Below are positions 50,118 through 61,318 of a stretch of DNA of 64,000 nt, one piece after another. Position numbers and translations under genes: made by a program. The notes below the pieces were generated by a model. That model worked only from the letters and a program-made list of their open reading frames with translations. It did no database searches and was not told the origin of the DNA. Location: contig NZ_CP048833.1 in NCBI RefSeq assembly GCF_012971725.1, forward strand, positions 3,844,001 to 3,908,000. The letters are read 5' to 3'. The stretch is from Pseudomonas multiresinivorans (GTDB lineage Bacteria; Pseudomonadota; Gammaproteobacteria; Pseudomonadales; Pseudomonadaceae). Positions within the stretch are counted from its first letter, which is position 1. Each line of letters begins with the position of its first letter.

Positions 50118-51077
50118 TCAGTGGAACGGGAAGATGTAGTTCATCCAGGCCGCCATGCGCAGGAGAATCTTGCGCATGATCGCCACGTGGTGGAAGTGCT
50201 GGCTGTAGATCGCCGCCTGGCCGTAGGCACCGCCAGGCATCAGGTTGGCGTACTGGGCATAGTCCGGGTCGGTAATCTCGATGATCACCGGTACGCGCCC
50301 CGGCGGCGGTGATCCCGTATAGCTGAGCAGAGTACCCGAGGGCTGTATCTGGCCCTCGCCGATCACACCGATCGCCTGTTTCACCCTGCCGGTGAAGACC
50401 TTGCCGGGGATCCCGTCGAACGCCACCTCAGCCTCGTCCCCCGCAGTCAGGCGCAGCTGGCTGTTCTGCCGCATCCAGGCGGCGAAGTAGTGCCCCTCGT
50501 CCGGCACGAAGACCATCGAGGGGCGCAACGGCAGGCGTGTCGCCATCATCCCCGGACGCAGCGACACATGGGTGACGAACCCGCGGGACGGCGCCCGCAC
50601 CACCGTGTTGTCGAGGTTGAACTGGGCCAGTGCCAGTTGGGCATTCAGGTCATCGACGCGCGCGGTGGTCAGATCGACATCGCGCTTGTTGCCGACGTTG
50701 CGCAGCGCCAGCTCGCGCGCGCGGGACTGGTCGGCACGGGCCGACACCAGTTGCGCCCTGATCGAGTCCAGCTTCAGCTGGAAGGGTTTGGGGTCGATAC
50801 GGAATAGCACCGTGCCCTTCTCGATCATCTCGTTGCCTTTCACCGGCACTTCGATCACCTGGCCGGTCACCACCGGGATCACCGGCGTGGAAACGAAATA
50901 GGAGCGCGCCACCTCGGAGTACGGGTGGTTGTAGTTCATCGTGAAGATCAGCGCGCCGATCAGCACCACGCCGCCGAGCACGGCGGTGGGCACTGTCCAC
51001 TTGTTCAGCGGGATGCGGAAGATCTTGAAGATGGCGATGCAGATGGCGGTGTAGGTGAGGATCAGCAACAGGTCCAT
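50118..51077 (-). CDS. HlyD-family membrane fusion protein, YibH-like
   Basis: 319 residues. One N-terminal TM helix after about 25 residues (VPTAVLGGVVLIGALIFTM), then the two biotinyl-lipoyl half motifs (IPVVTGQVIEVPVKGNEMIEKGTVLFRIDPKPF and NTVVRAPSRGFVTHVSLRPGMMA) separated by a short coiled coil (LDSIRAQLVSARADQSRARELALRNVGNKRDVDLTTARVDDLNAQLALAQFNLD). It resembles E. coli YibH and EmrA-type adaptors. It follows the DUF3302 gene by 3 bp, the same pairing as yibI-yibH. No pump gene is adjacent. Confidence 0.88.
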   Translation of the reverse strand: MDLLLILTYTAICIAIFKIFRIPLNKWTVPTAVLGGVVLIGALIFTMNYNHPYSEVARSYFVSTPVIPVVTGQVIEVPVKGNEMIEKGTVLFRIDPKPFQLKLDSIRAQLVSARADQSRARELALRNVGNKRDVDLTTARVDDLNAQLALAQFNLDNTVVRAPSRGFVTHVSLRPGMMATRLPLRPSMVFVPDEGHYFAAWMRQNSQLRLTAGDEAEVAFDGIPGKVFTGRVKQAIGVIGEGQIQPSGTLLSYTGSPPPGRVPVIIEITDPDYAQYANLMPGGAYGQAAIYSQHFHHVAIMRKILLRMAAWMNYIFPFH

Positions 51078-51080
51078 GGC

Positions 51081-51473
51081 TCAGCCCTCCCCGCCGGGTC
51101 TAGACGGCGCGGCTGCTGGCGGAACTGGCGGCGGTTCGGCAATGACGGCGGGAGTACGACCTTCCAGTACCTCCAGCCGCTGGCGCAATTCCGCCAGTTG
51201 CCCTTCGAGATACTCCGCCTCGGCCTGTGGCGTGCTGCCGTGGTGGAAGCCCCAGCCGCGGTCCTTGCGGTACAACATGGCCCAGATCCAGAGGAACGGC
51301 CACAGCGCGTGCAGGGTGAACAGGCTGACCCAGCCCGCCGCATGGATCGCGTCCTGATGCGGATGATCGCGGTGTACGGCAATCTCGTAGGGAATGTCGT
51401 GCAGCACGATGATCCCGTAGAACAGCACCACGGCGGCGAAAATCAGTATTCCCAGGGCAACGTAATCGAGCAT
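51081..51473 (-). CDS. DUF3302 inner-membrane protein, YibI-like
   Basis: 130 residues with two TM segments (VALGILIFAAVVLFYGIIVLHDIPYEIAV and WVSLFTLHALWPFLWIWAMLY) joined by the conserved HRDHPHQDAIHAAGW loop. The C-terminal cytoplasmic tail has a short coiled coil (ATPQAEAEYLEGQLAELRQRLEVLEG) and a Pro-rich end. The DUF3302 plus HlyD pair is conserved from E. coli; the function is not known. The 220 bp upstream hold only its presumed promoter. Confidence 0.88.
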   Translation of the reverse strand: MLDYVALGILIFAAVVLFYGIIVLHDIPYEIAVHRDHPHQDAIHAAGWVSLFTLHALWPFLWIWAMLYRKDRGWGFHHGSTPQAEAEYLEGQLAELRQRLEVLEGRTPAVIAEPPPVPPAAAPSRPGGEG

Positions 51474-51695
51474 CCCACACTCCTTGATCCCGGGCCCGAT
51501 GCCTGGGAGGTCCGGATGAGTATGGCTGAGCCCTGGCGATCTGCACGATAGCGCTCAGGCCCGTGTGGCAGAGTTTCGAGCAATCGCCAGGCCAGCCTGG
51601 CCGCTACGTTGCAACGGCTCCCATTCGTCAGGCCAGCCGTCCCCGTGCGGGGATTTCGCTTTCACTGAAGGTAAGGATCACCGGGGAGAAACGAC

Positions 51696-51884
51696 ATGCG
51701 AAAGTCCACCTTCCTGCTGCTGATCGGCGCGCTGGCCGTGCTGCTCGGCGGCTCGTCCTGCGGCGGTCACAACGACCGCCACGATGCACCGGCTCCACCG
51801 CCCATGGAGGATGGCCAGATGGGCTACCAGCGGATTCCGCAGCAGCAGATCCAGCCGCAGGTGCAGTCCATTCCGCGACGCTGA
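51696..51884 (+). CDS. Small lipoprotein
   Basis: 62 residues with GGGGAGA upstream of the ATG. A short signal peptide (MRKSTFLLLIGALAVLLGGSS) ends in a lipobox-like LGGSSC, with the Cys at about residue 22. The rest is Pro/Gln-rich and probably disordered (PAPPPMEDGQMGYQRIPQQQ). I do not recognise the family. Size and layout suggest an outer-membrane small lipoprotein. Confidence 0.62.
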   Translation: MRKSTFLLLIGALAVLLGGSSCGGHNDRHDAPAPPPMEDGQMGYQRIPQQQIQPQVQSIPRR

Positions 51885-51912
51885 TGCGCTCTCCTGGCCG
51901 TGGCGGAGTCGC

Positions 51913-51952
51913 CCCCTCACTCCAACCCTCTCCCAGAGAGTTGGGGTGAGGG
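51913..51952. repeat. CCCTCTCCC element, short form
   Basis: CCCCTCACTCCAACCCTCTC at 51913 folds with GAGAGTTGGGGTGAGGG ending at 51952. It has the ends of the 117-bp elements without the middle. Located between two convergent small genes, where it could act as a bidirectional terminator. Confidence 0.68.
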
Positions 51953-52000
51953 AAAGCCCTGGCGCAGAAAGTGGCGGCAGTTTGGATAACAAGACGACGC

Positions 52001-52249
52001 TCAGGAATGCCGCGCCCGCATCCTTCCCGCAGGGCTCAGCAGGATCACCCGTGCCACCACCAGCGCCAGCAAACCCGCCACGGCGAAAGCGATAATGGTC
52101 GCCACACCGCCGTCCTGCTGCAGAAAGTCGGTCAACGCCGCAAGGGCCGCGGCCAGGAACAGCAACACCACGCCGAACCATTGCATCCGCAGGGCACGCA
52201 GGCGCCAGGAGCTGGGGTGCTCGGTCAGGAAGGTCTTCTCGGTGCCCAT
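52001..52249 (-). CDS. Small two-TM membrane protein
   Basis: 82 residues from the ATG at 52249 (GAGGT upstream). After a polar start (MGTEKTFLTEHPSSWRLRALRMQ) come two hydrophobic helices, WFGVVLLFLAAALAALTDFL and IIAFAVAGLLALVVARVILL, and a basic tail. I do not recognise the family. Codon use and ribosome binding site favour a real gene. Confidence 0.65.
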   Translation of the reverse strand: MGTEKTFLTEHPSSWRLRALRMQWFGVVLLFLAAALAALTDFLQQDGGVATIIAFAVAGLLALVVARVILLSPAGRMRARHS

Positions 52250-52350
52250 GGCGGTACCTCCATGAGGGGGTGTCACTCCACGCTATCAGGCAATCCGGCC
52301 AGTGGCGCGGCAACTGACGAAGCGCGCCCGCGCTCCACGGCCTCATCCAT

Positions 52351-52406
52351 CGTAGGGCGCATAACCTGGAACAGGTTATCCGCCGGCAATCTCGCGGCGG
52401 ATAACG
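52351..52406. repeat. GTAGGGCGCATAACC element, partial copy 2
   Basis: GTAGGGCGCATAACCTGGAA at 52352 followed by CAGGTTATCCGCC and GGCGGATAAC, similar to 43263-43342 but lacking the last part. It adjoins the stop of the SCO1-like gene. Confidence 0.68.
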
Positions 52407-52408
52407 GG

Positions 52409-52960
52409 TCAGGGCGACAGATGTGCGCTGACCCGCTGGATAATCTCCTCTTCCCTCAGGCCCCGACCGAAATGGTCCAGGTAGGCGCCGTCCTTGCCGA
52501 CCAGGAAGAGCATGGTCGAGTGGTCGACCATGTAGTCGCCGGGCTTATCGCCATAGGGCACCTTCTTGTAGAACACGTGGTACTCGTCCGTGATGCTGGC
52601 GATTTCCTGCGCGGTGCCAGTGAGGCCGACGAACTCCGGGTCGAAGTGCGTGACGTAACCTTTGAGCTGCTGCGGCGTGTCACGCTCAGGGTCGAGGGTG
52701 ACGAAGATCGGCCGCGGCTTGATGCCCTTCTCCTGCTCCACGGCGCGGGCGATGCGCGCCATCTTCGCCAGGTCAGTCGGGCAGATGTCCGGGCAGGAGG
52801 TGAAGCCGAAATACAGCAGCGCCGGTCTCCCCTCATAACTGCGCTCGGTGACGCGCTGGCCGTCCTGGTCGGTCAGGCTGAACGGCCCGCCGACATCGCT
52901 GCGGGTCGCAGCGCCAGCCGTGCCCGTCAGCAGTGCCAGGCAAAGTATCCAGAGCCGCAT
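52409..52960 (-). CDS. SCO1/SenC-family copper chaperone
   Basis: 183 residues from the ATG at 52960 (GGGAGG upstream). A signal peptide (MRLWILCLALLTGTAGA) precedes the thioredoxin-like fold. The copper site is Cys56 and Cys60 (FTSCPDICPTDL) and His147 (YMVDHSTMLFL). SCO proteins deliver copper to the CuA site of cytochrome oxidase or to other copper enzymes. It starts 2 bp after the porin-like gene and shares its operon with a multicopper oxidase, which may be its client. Confidence 0.93.
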   Translation of the reverse strand: MRLWILCLALLTGTAGAATRSDVGGPFSLTDQDGQRVTERSYEGRPALLYFGFTSCPDICPTDLAKMARIARAVEQEKGIKPRPIFVTLDPERDTPQQLKGYVTHFDPEFVGLTGTAQEIASITDEYHVFYKKVPYGDKPGDYMVDHSTMLFLVGKDGAYLDHFGRGLREEEIIQRVSAHLSP

Positions 52961-52962
52961 GC

Positions 52963-54084
52963 TCAATAGCCTCCCGAATAGGTCAGCGCCAGGCCGACGA
53001 TATTGGAGTTCTCGCCCTGCTGCTTCTGCGTACCGGCGGAAACATCGAGCTTGAGCTGCCCGGTGATGTTGTAGACCACGCTGAATTCGTTGAGGTAGTC
53101 GTCCGGTGTATCGCTCAGGCTGTAACTCTTGTCGGTGCGGGTCAGGCCAAACGCCCACAGCCCCCAGTCGAAGGTCAGCGAGGTGGTCAGATACTGGGTG
53201 TCGTTGCCCTTGATGGCATCCTCGCTGTCGACATCGGCGTATTCGATGAATGGGACGATATCCATGTATTCCCGGTCCAGCGTCGGCCCGAGGGTGTTGC
53301 CGCGGAAGGCCCAGATATAGCGCGCCGAGGCCAGGCGGATGACCTCGTCGTCCGGCTCGCCCTGCCCCACCACCTCGTCGCCCTCGCGGCTGCGGGCATA
53401 GCCGGCCTGCAGCTCCAGGTAGGGAATCGCCGGGATCGCCAGCCAGTTCACCATCACTGCATAGGAGTCCAGCTTGCCGGTGTTGGCCGGGCCGCCGTCG
53501 TCCTTCTTGAGCATCTCGCCATGGCGGAAATACGGTCGGCCCAGATAGGAGTTGTCGGCGGTGTAAAGGCTCAGGTTCGGCTCGATGTTACCCAGCGTCT
53601 GGCTGAAGAACCGGTAGGAGTAGGTACCGCCGAGCATGCCGTCCATGTCGTAGGTGTCGACGAAATCGCTGGTATAGAGGCCCGGCGCCTGGTCCATGGC
53701 GCGGCCGATGGGTACGTGGTACTTGCCGACGACGAAGGCCTGCTTGTCGAACTGCTGGTAGTAGTCCAGCTCGTTGATGACCATGCCGACATCCTCGAAG
53801 AAGCGCTTCTCGCCGTTGTTCGGCGGGTCGATCGGGTTGATCTCGGTGGAGAAGCGGATCTGCGCATCGCGGCTGAAGCGGAAGTAGAAGGTGCTGTTGA
53901 TGTCCGGATAGCCGTCCAGCGTCTCGCGGCCACCGGGCTGCGAGTGGTCGGCGCGGGTGTAGTCGTACTGGAAGGTGGCGTCGTAATCCAGGCCGACGTT
54001 GGGGTATTGGCCGTCGTCGGCGTGCGCGGTAGGCGCGGCCAGCAGCGCACCGAGGATCGGCAGGGTCAGGCGATTGGGGTTCAT
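52963..54084 (-). CDS. Outer-membrane beta-barrel protein (porin-like)
   Basis: 373 residues from the ATG at 54084. A signal peptide (LPILGALLAAPTAHA) precedes strands of alternating polar and aromatic residues (TFYFRFSRDAQIRFSTEINPIDPP, KQAFVVGKYHVPIGRAMDQAPGLYTSDF), and the C-terminus is GLALTYSGGY with the terminal aromatic of barrel proteins. The pattern resembles DcaP/OprO-like or copper-associated porins, but I cannot assign a subfamily. Lies between the oxidase (14 bp) and SCO1 genes. Confidence 0.82.
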   Translation of the reverse strand: MNPNRLTLPILGALLAAPTAHADDGQYPNVGLDYDATFQYDYTRADHSQPGGRETLDGYPDINSTFYFRFSRDAQIRFSTEINPIDPPNNGEKRFFEDVGMVINELDYYQQFDKQAFVVGKYHVPIGRAMDQAPGLYTSDFVDTYDMDGMLGGTYSYRFFSQTLGNIEPNLSLYTADNSYLGRPYFRHGEMLKKDDGGPANTGKLDSYAVMVNWLAIPAIPYLELQAGYARSREGDEVVGQGEPDDEVIRLASARYIWAFRGNTLGPTLDREYMDIVPFIEYADVDSEDAIKGNDTQYLTTSLTFDWGLWAFGLTRTDKSYSLSDTPDDYLNEFSVVYNITGQLKLDVSAGTQKQQGENSNIVGLALTYSGGY

Positions 54085-54098
54085 GGCGGCGCCCTCCG

Positions 54099-55601
54099 TC
54101 ACTGGGCCAGCGGGTTGGCTTTCTTGTCAGCCTCCCGCCCGGTGTTGCGCAGATAGGCGCACATCTGGTTGTCGCCGTAGATACCGCCCAGCGGCTCGAG
54201 CTTCACCGCCTGCTCGTAGTCCTCCGGGCGCACCACCTGGATCGCCTGCATCATCCCGCCGTCCTCGTGTTCGAGGATGTGGCAGTGGTAGACGAACTTG
54301 CCGAGCATCACCGGATCGCGGAACGGAATGCGCAGGGTGATCGAGCCGGTGGCGGGGATGTAGACGTTGTCCCGGTAGCCGCTGAAACGCACCGGTTTGC
54401 CGTTGATTTCGACGACCTGGAAGTCGGTCTGGTGGATATGGAACTGGTGCAACTCCTGGGACGGGTTGTACAGCCGCCACTCCTCCAGGTCGCCCAGCTT
54501 CACCGTGGTATTCACCTTGCCGGCGTCGAAGCGCGTGCCGTTGATGTAGAAGGTATTGGGGTCGCTGTCCGAATCCTGGAAGGCGAACTGGCGAACCCTC
54601 GCCACCTTCTCCTGGCGGAAATCCTCGGCCTGCGGATAAGGGCTGGTGATCTGCTTCGTCGCCACCGCCGCGCCGCTGGAGTCGAGGATGGCCAGCCGCT
54701 GCGCCGGATAGGTATCCCCCGCCGGCCCGGTGTTGGCGGCGCCCATGGTGACGTCGTGCCGCCCGGCCGCCGGCCCCACCACCAGCACGCTGAAGCGCGC
54801 CGACGGGCCGATCAGCACCTCTTTCGCGTCGACCCGACGGGTTACCGTGTTGCCGTCGCGGGACAGCACCTGCATCGACTGCCCATCGATGGCAATGCGG
54901 AAGTACTGGTTGGCGGCGATGTTGATGAAGTGCCAGAGCTGCGTCTCGCCGGGCTGGATATCGATGGTCGGTTCGAACTGGCCATTGATGGTGCGGATCG
55001 ACGGCGCGCTGGTGATGACCTCTGTAGCGTTCCTGCCGGTAAGCGTCTTCTGGAAGTTGCGCAACACCAGCACACGCTCCCTGATGCCCTTGAGCTCGGG
55101 GAACGGATCGAGAATGCCATCGACAATGATCGGCCCGGCGATCCCCGCAGACACCTGGTACTGCGCGCCGCCATGGAAGTGGCTGTGGTACCAGTACGCA
55201 CCGGGGCTGTGGTTGGCGGGAATGGCGAAATGGTATTCGCCCACCTCGTGGGACTTGGTCTCGCGGAAAATGCTGTCGCCACCGTCCAGCGGCGTGACGG
55301 TCATGCCGTGGAAATGCAGGTTGGTGATGTCGTCCATGCGGTTGTCCAGGCGCAGGGACAACGCACCGCCCGGCTTGAGCCGCAGCAAGGGCGAATCGTA
55401 CTGGCCGTTGAACACCAGCGTGTCGTATTGCAGATTGCCCACCGCCACCTTGTGGCGCTGCGCCGTGAGCGTCGCCGTCGTGGTGCCCTGGGCGTCGTAG
55501 CTGAATTCAGGCGAAGGCTGGAGCGGTGCCGCCGGCGCTCCGTCGATGAAAAACGCGGCGAGCGGGCACAGTACGGCGAGCGGCAGGCGCAGTCTGGACA
55601 T
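54099..55601 (-). CDS. Secreted multicopper oxidase
   Basis: 500 residues from the ATG at 55601. A signal peptide ends near GAPAAP, with no twin-arginine motif. Copper ligands are in all four expected places: LHFHGMTV (His96, His98), YWYHSHFHGG (His139, His141), ELHQFHIHQTDF, and YHCHILEHEDGGMMQAI with the type 1 Cys. Three cupredoxin domains fit the length. Relatives oxidise Cu(I), Mn(II) or phenols. With a barrel protein and SCO1 in one operon, periplasmic copper handling is likely. The 284 bp to the divergent ybhG-like gene hold the promoters; I see no clear copper box. Confidence 0.92.
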   Translation of the reverse strand: MSRLRLPLAVLCPLAAFFIDGAPAAPLQPSPEFSYDAQGTTTATLTAQRHKVAVGNLQYDTLVFNGQYDSPLLRLKPGGALSLRLDNRMDDITNLHFHGMTVTPLDGGDSIFRETKSHEVGEYHFAIPANHSPGAYWYHSHFHGGAQYQVSAGIAGPIIVDGILDPFPELKGIRERVLVLRNFQKTLTGRNATEVITSAPSIRTINGQFEPTIDIQPGETQLWHFINIAANQYFRIAIDGQSMQVLSRDGNTVTRRVDAKEVLIGPSARFSVLVVGPAAGRHDVTMGAANTGPAGDTYPAQRLAILDSSGAAVATKQITSPYPQAEDFRQEKVARVRQFAFQDSDSDPNTFYINGTRFDAGKVNTTVKLGDLEEWRLYNPSQELHQFHIHQTDFQVVEINGKPVRFSGYRDNVYIPATGSITLRIPFRDPVMLGKFVYHCHILEHEDGGMMQAIQVVRPEDYEQAVKLEPLGGIYGDNQMCAYLRNTGREADKKANPLAQ

Positions 55602-55885
55602 GGTTGACCCCACGTAGCGTTTTTCCAGGGCATAACGCAAGACCGGAGGACTTGCCTCCAGCCGTCGCCCGAAAAAGTCGAAACATCGCTGCGTGTGACG
55701 GCTACTGAAAATCTGTATAGACGCCCGCGCCAATCAGTTGAAACCTTCGTCCCAGGTAGCTGCCGAACGGTCATCGAAGCGGCCGGGCCTGCAGGCCAGA
55801 GCGTTTCGCCATTGATACAGGTCCGCATGCTCGGCGTGGAACTGTCTATCCTTCATCGGGCTGTCACGAAACAGGGAAGGCCTGC

Positions 55886-56886
55886 ATGCCTAAGAAGCTG
55901 GTGCTGGTAGCGCTGGTTGCGCTGCTGCTGGGGGGCGGAGTGTGGTGGTACCTGCACTCGCGCGAAAGTGATGACAAACGCCTGGTGCTCTACGGCAACG
56001 TGGACATCCGCCAGGTGTCGCTGGCCTTCACCGGCAGCGAGCGCATCGCGAAGATGAATGTCGAGGAAGGCGACCAGGTGAAAGCCGGCGACGTGCTGGC
56101 CAGCCTCGACACGCGCACCCTGAGCCTGCAGATCGACAAGGCCCAGGCGCAGATCGCCGCCCAGGAGCAGAACCTGCTGCGCCTGAAGAACGGCTCGCGC
56201 CCTGAGGACATCGACCGCGCCAAGGCACAGGACAAGGCAGCCCGCGCCCAGCTTGACCTCGCCAACACCCAACTGCGTCGGCTTGAGAGCATCCGTGCCA
56301 ACAGCCCCGGCGGCCGCGCCGTGAGTCAGCAGGACATCGACAGCGCCACTTCGCAGCAGAAGGTGGCGCAAGCGGAACTGGAAGACCGCCAGAAATCCCT
56401 GCGCCTGGCGCAGATCGGCCCGCGGGCGGAAGACATCGCCCAGGCCGAAGCCCAGCTCGCCGCCGCCCGCGCCGATGTGGCGCTGCTGCAGCACAACCTC
56501 GACGAGGCCGACCTCAAGGCCCCGCAGAACGCCACCGTGCGTTCGCGCCTGCTGGAGCCCGGCGACATGGCCTCGCCGCAGCGCCCGGTGTACTCCCTGG
56601 CGCTGACCGACCCGAAATGGATTCGCGCCTACGTCAGCGAAACCAACCTGGGGCGGATCAAGCCGGGCATGAAGGCCCAGGTGTTCACCGACAGCCACCC
56701 GGACCAGGCCATCGACGGCCACGTCGGCTTCATCTCCTCGGTGGCCGAGTTCACCCCGAAATCGGTGCAGACCGAAGAGCTGCGCACCAGCCTCGTCTAT
56801 GAAGTGCGCGTGCTGGTGGCCGATCCGGACAACCGCCTGCGCCTGGGCATGCCGGCCACGGTGCGCTTCGCCGACGAGCCGCGTTG

Positions 56887-56887
<1 letters not shown>
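55886..56887 (+). CDS. ybhG: HlyD-family membrane fusion protein of an ABC exporter (YbhG-like)
   Basis: 333 residues. An N-terminal TM or uncleaved signal (LVLVALVALLLGGGVWWYLH) is followed by a lipoyl half (VSLAFTGSERIAKMNVEEGDQVKAGDVLASLD), a long coiled coil (about residues 75-205, EDIDRAKAQDKAARAQLDLANTQLRRLESI) and the second half (ADLKAPQNATVRSRLLEPGDMASPQRPVYSL). The YbhG adaptor bridges the ABC pump to an outer-membrane channel. The stop overlaps the ATG of the next gene by one base (TGATG). Confidence 0.92.
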
Positions 56888-58682
<1,795 letters not shown>

Positions 58683-58686
<4 letters not shown>

Positions 58687-59813
58687 GCGCCGGCGGCTTC
58701 TGGCGGCGCCTGGCCTCGCTGACCCGCAAGGAAGTGCGACAGCTGGTACGCGACCGCAGCAACCTGCTGATCGGCATCGGCCTGCCCATCGCGCTGATCC
58801 TGATCTTCGGCTACGGCCTGTCGCTGGACGTGAAGCGCGCCATCGTCGCCATCGTCCTCGACGATCCCTCGCCCGTGGCCCGCGACGTGGCCGCCGGGAT
58901 CAGCCGCACCGAATACCTGGAGCCGCACCTGGTGCGCTCCTACGCCGAGGGCGAGAAGCTCATGCGCGCCCGCGAGGTGGATGCGGTGGTGCAGTTCCCC
59001 TCTGATTTCACCCGCCGCCTGAACGACGGCAACGCGCAGATCCAGGTGCTGGTGCAGGGTTCGGACGCCACCCGCGCCGCCAGCGTCTCCACCTACGTCA
59101 GCAGCGCGCTGGCGGGCTACGCCGAGAAGCAGGCCGACCGTGGCGCCGGCTCAGCGAGCCAGGCTGGCGCGGTCACCATCGTCCAGCGCATGTGGTTCAA
59201 CGCCGCCAACACCAGCACCTGGTACCTGGTGCCGGGCCTGATCGTGCTGATCATGACGCTGGTGGGCGCCTTCCTCACCGCCCTGGTGATGGCCCGCGAA
59301 TGGGAACGTGGCACGCTGGAGGCGCTGTTCGTCACGCCGGTGCGCCCGGTGGAAATCCTCCTGGCGAAGATCATCCCCTGCTTCGGCATCGGCATGATCG
59401 GGCTGGCGCTGTGCCTGCTCGCGGCGCGCTTCCTTTTCGACGTGCCGATCTACGGCTCCTTCATCGTGCTGGTGATCTCTTCCATGCTCTACATGCTGGT
59501 GGCGCTGGGCATTGGCCTGCTGATCTCGGCGGTGACCAAGAACCAGTTCCTCGCCAGCCAGATCGCCCTGCTCGCCAGCTTCCTGCCGGCGATGATGCTC
59601 TCGGGCTTCATCTTCGACCTGCGCAACGTACCGACCGCCATCCGCGTGATCGGCAACCTGCTGCCGGCGACCTACTTCATGGAGCTGGTGAAATCCCTGT
59701 TCCTGGCCGGCGACTTCTGGCCGATGATCTTCAAGAACTGCGCCATCCTCGCCGCCTACGCCGTCGCCCTGCTGGGCCTGGCGCGGCTGGTGACGCGCAA
59801 GCGGCTGGACTGA
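58683..59813 (+). CDS. ybhS: ABC-2 permease (YbhS-like)
   Basis: 376 residues: first TM LLIGIGLPIALILIFGYGLSLDVK, a large periplasmic domain (residues about 40-175), then five TM segments beginning TWYLVPGLIVLIMTLVGAFLTALVMAREWERGTLEALFVTPVRPVEILLAK, the ABC-2 coupling signature. Start overlaps the ATPase stop (ATGA). Confidence 0.94.
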
Positions 59814-59818
59814 CTCGC

Positions 59819-60922
59819 ATGGAATTTCTCTGGCGCATCCTCAACCTGTGGCGCAAGGAACTGCTGGTGATCCTCAAGGACCCGGCCAACCGCATCGTGC
59901 TGGTAGCGCCGGTGCTGATGCAGAGCGTTCTGTTCGGCTACGCCGTGACCTTTGACCTCAACGACGCGCCCTACGCCATCCTCGACCTCAGCCACAGCGA
60001 ATCCTCGACGCGGCTCATCTCGCGCCTGGACGGCAGCGGCATCTTTCACCGGGTGGCGACCCTTACCCGCGTCGAGGAAATCCAGACGGTGATCGACGAG
60101 CAGAAGGCGCTGCTGGTGATTCACATCCCGTCGGACTTCCAGACCCGCCTGACCCAGGGCGACCCGGCACCGATCCAGGTCATCCTCGACGGCCGCAACT
60201 CCAACACCGCCGGCTCCGCCGCCGCCGGCCTGGCCGTGGTGGTGGACCAGTTCAACCGCGAACAGGGCCTGGCCTCGGCGCCGATCAGCGTGGTCAGCCG
60301 TTCCTGGTACAACCCCAACCTGGAAACCCGCTGGCCGCTGATCCCCGCGCTGATCGCCACCCTGAGCATGATGCAGACGCTGATGCTCACCGCCCTCTCG
60401 GTCGCCCGCGAGCGCGAACAGGGCACCTTCGACCAGTTGCTGGTGACGCCCTACACGCCGCTGGAAATCATGTTCGGCAAAGCGATCCCGCCGCTACTGA
60501 TTGGCCTGGTGCAGGCCACGCTGGTGCTGCTGATGGCGCTGTTCTGGTTCCGAATACCCATGGCCGGCTCGCTGTTCAACCTCTACGGCGGGCTGACGGT
60601 CTTCACCATCGCCTGCGTCGGGCTGGGCATGTCGATCTCCGCCGTGTCGCTGAACATGCAGCAGGCGATGCTCTACACCTTCGTGCTGATCATGCCGCTG
60701 ACGCTGCTCTCCGGCCTCGCCACGCCGGTACGCAACATGCCCGAGTTCCTGCAGATCGTGACCTACGCCAACCCGCTGCGCTTCGGCATCGACCTGATCC
60801 AGCGGGTGTACCTCGAAGGCGCGACCCTGGCCGACGTGGGGCTCAACCTGATCCCCATGCTGGTGGTCGCTGCCGTCACCTTGCCGCTTGCCTCGTGGCT
60901 GTTCCGCCACCGGCTTGCGTAA
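59819..60922 (+). CDS. ybhR: ABC-2 permease (YbhR-like)
   Basis: 367 residues from the ATG at 59819, 5 bp after ybhS. Same topology: VLVAPVLMQSVLFGYAVTFDLNDAPYAILDLSHSE, a periplasmic domain, then TLSMMQTLMLTALSVAREREQGTFDQLLVTPYTPLEIMFGK and four further TM segments. Paralogous to YbhS, with which it forms the heterodimeric channel. Confidence 0.94.
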   Translation: MEFLWRILNLWRKELLVILKDPANRIVLVAPVLMQSVLFGYAVTFDLNDAPYAILDLSHSESSTRLISRLDGSGIFHRVATLTRVEEIQTVIDEQKALLVIHIPSDFQTRLTQGDPAPIQVILDGRNSNTAGSAAAGLAVVVDQFNREQGLASAPISVVSRSWYNPNLETRWPLIPALIATLSMMQTLMLTALSVAREREQGTFDQLLVTPYTPLEIMFGKAIPPLLIGLVQATLVLLMALFWFRIPMAGSLFNLYGGLTVFTIACVGLGMSISAVSLNMQQAMLYTFVLIMPLTLLSGLATPVRNMPEFLQIVTYANPLRFGIDLIQRVYLEGATLADVGLNLIPMLVVAAVTLPLASWLFRHRLA

Positions 60923-60988
60923 CGGATCACCCGGCATGGCGAGCGAATGCAATACCTTGACGAGGACCTATTTCGGAAATGGACAGCC

Positions 60989-61297
60989 ATGAGCGACACC
61001 AGCAGCTTTATCGTCTTCCTCGTCACCCAGCTTCTGCTGCCGTTCTGGATGGGCCACCGGTACTGCCGCAAGAAAGGTATTCCCACCCAGTCCTGGCGTG
61101 CGGGCGGCATCTACCTGATCGCCTTGTCGGTGGCGATGCTGTTCTTCTTCGGGCTGCTCGGCCTGCCCACCCACGTGAAGAACGTCGGCATGGTGACCAA
61201 CCGCTCCATGGGCCTGGCCTGCGGCGTGATCGGCATCGTCGGCGGCCTGGTGATGGGCTATGTCGCGCGACGCTTCGAGGGCACTTCGGATGACTAG
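60989..61297 (+). CDS. Small membrane protein in the exporter operon
   Basis: 102 residues from the ATG at 60989; an in-frame ATG at 60947 would add 14 residues. Three hydrophobic helices: FIVFLVTQLLLPFWMGHRY, GIYLIALSVAMLFFFGLLGLP and GLACGVIGIVGGLVMGYVA. It sits 66 bp after ybhR and 21 bp before the outer-membrane factor, on the same strand. I do not recognise it. It may be an accessory subunit of the exporter or an unrelated passenger. Confidence 0.68.
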   Translation: MSDTSSFIVFLVTQLLLPFWMGHRYCRKKGIPTQSWRAGGIYLIALSVAMLFFFGLLGLPTHVKNVGMVTNRSMGLACGVIGIVGGLVMGYVARRFEGTSDD

Positions 61298-61318
61298 GTC
61301 TGCAAGAGGGTGTCACCC

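Noticed and set aside
55602..55885. Copper-responsive promoter box between the oxidase and ybhG-like genes
   Set aside because: No dyad or known CueR/CopR-like motif stood out by eye.
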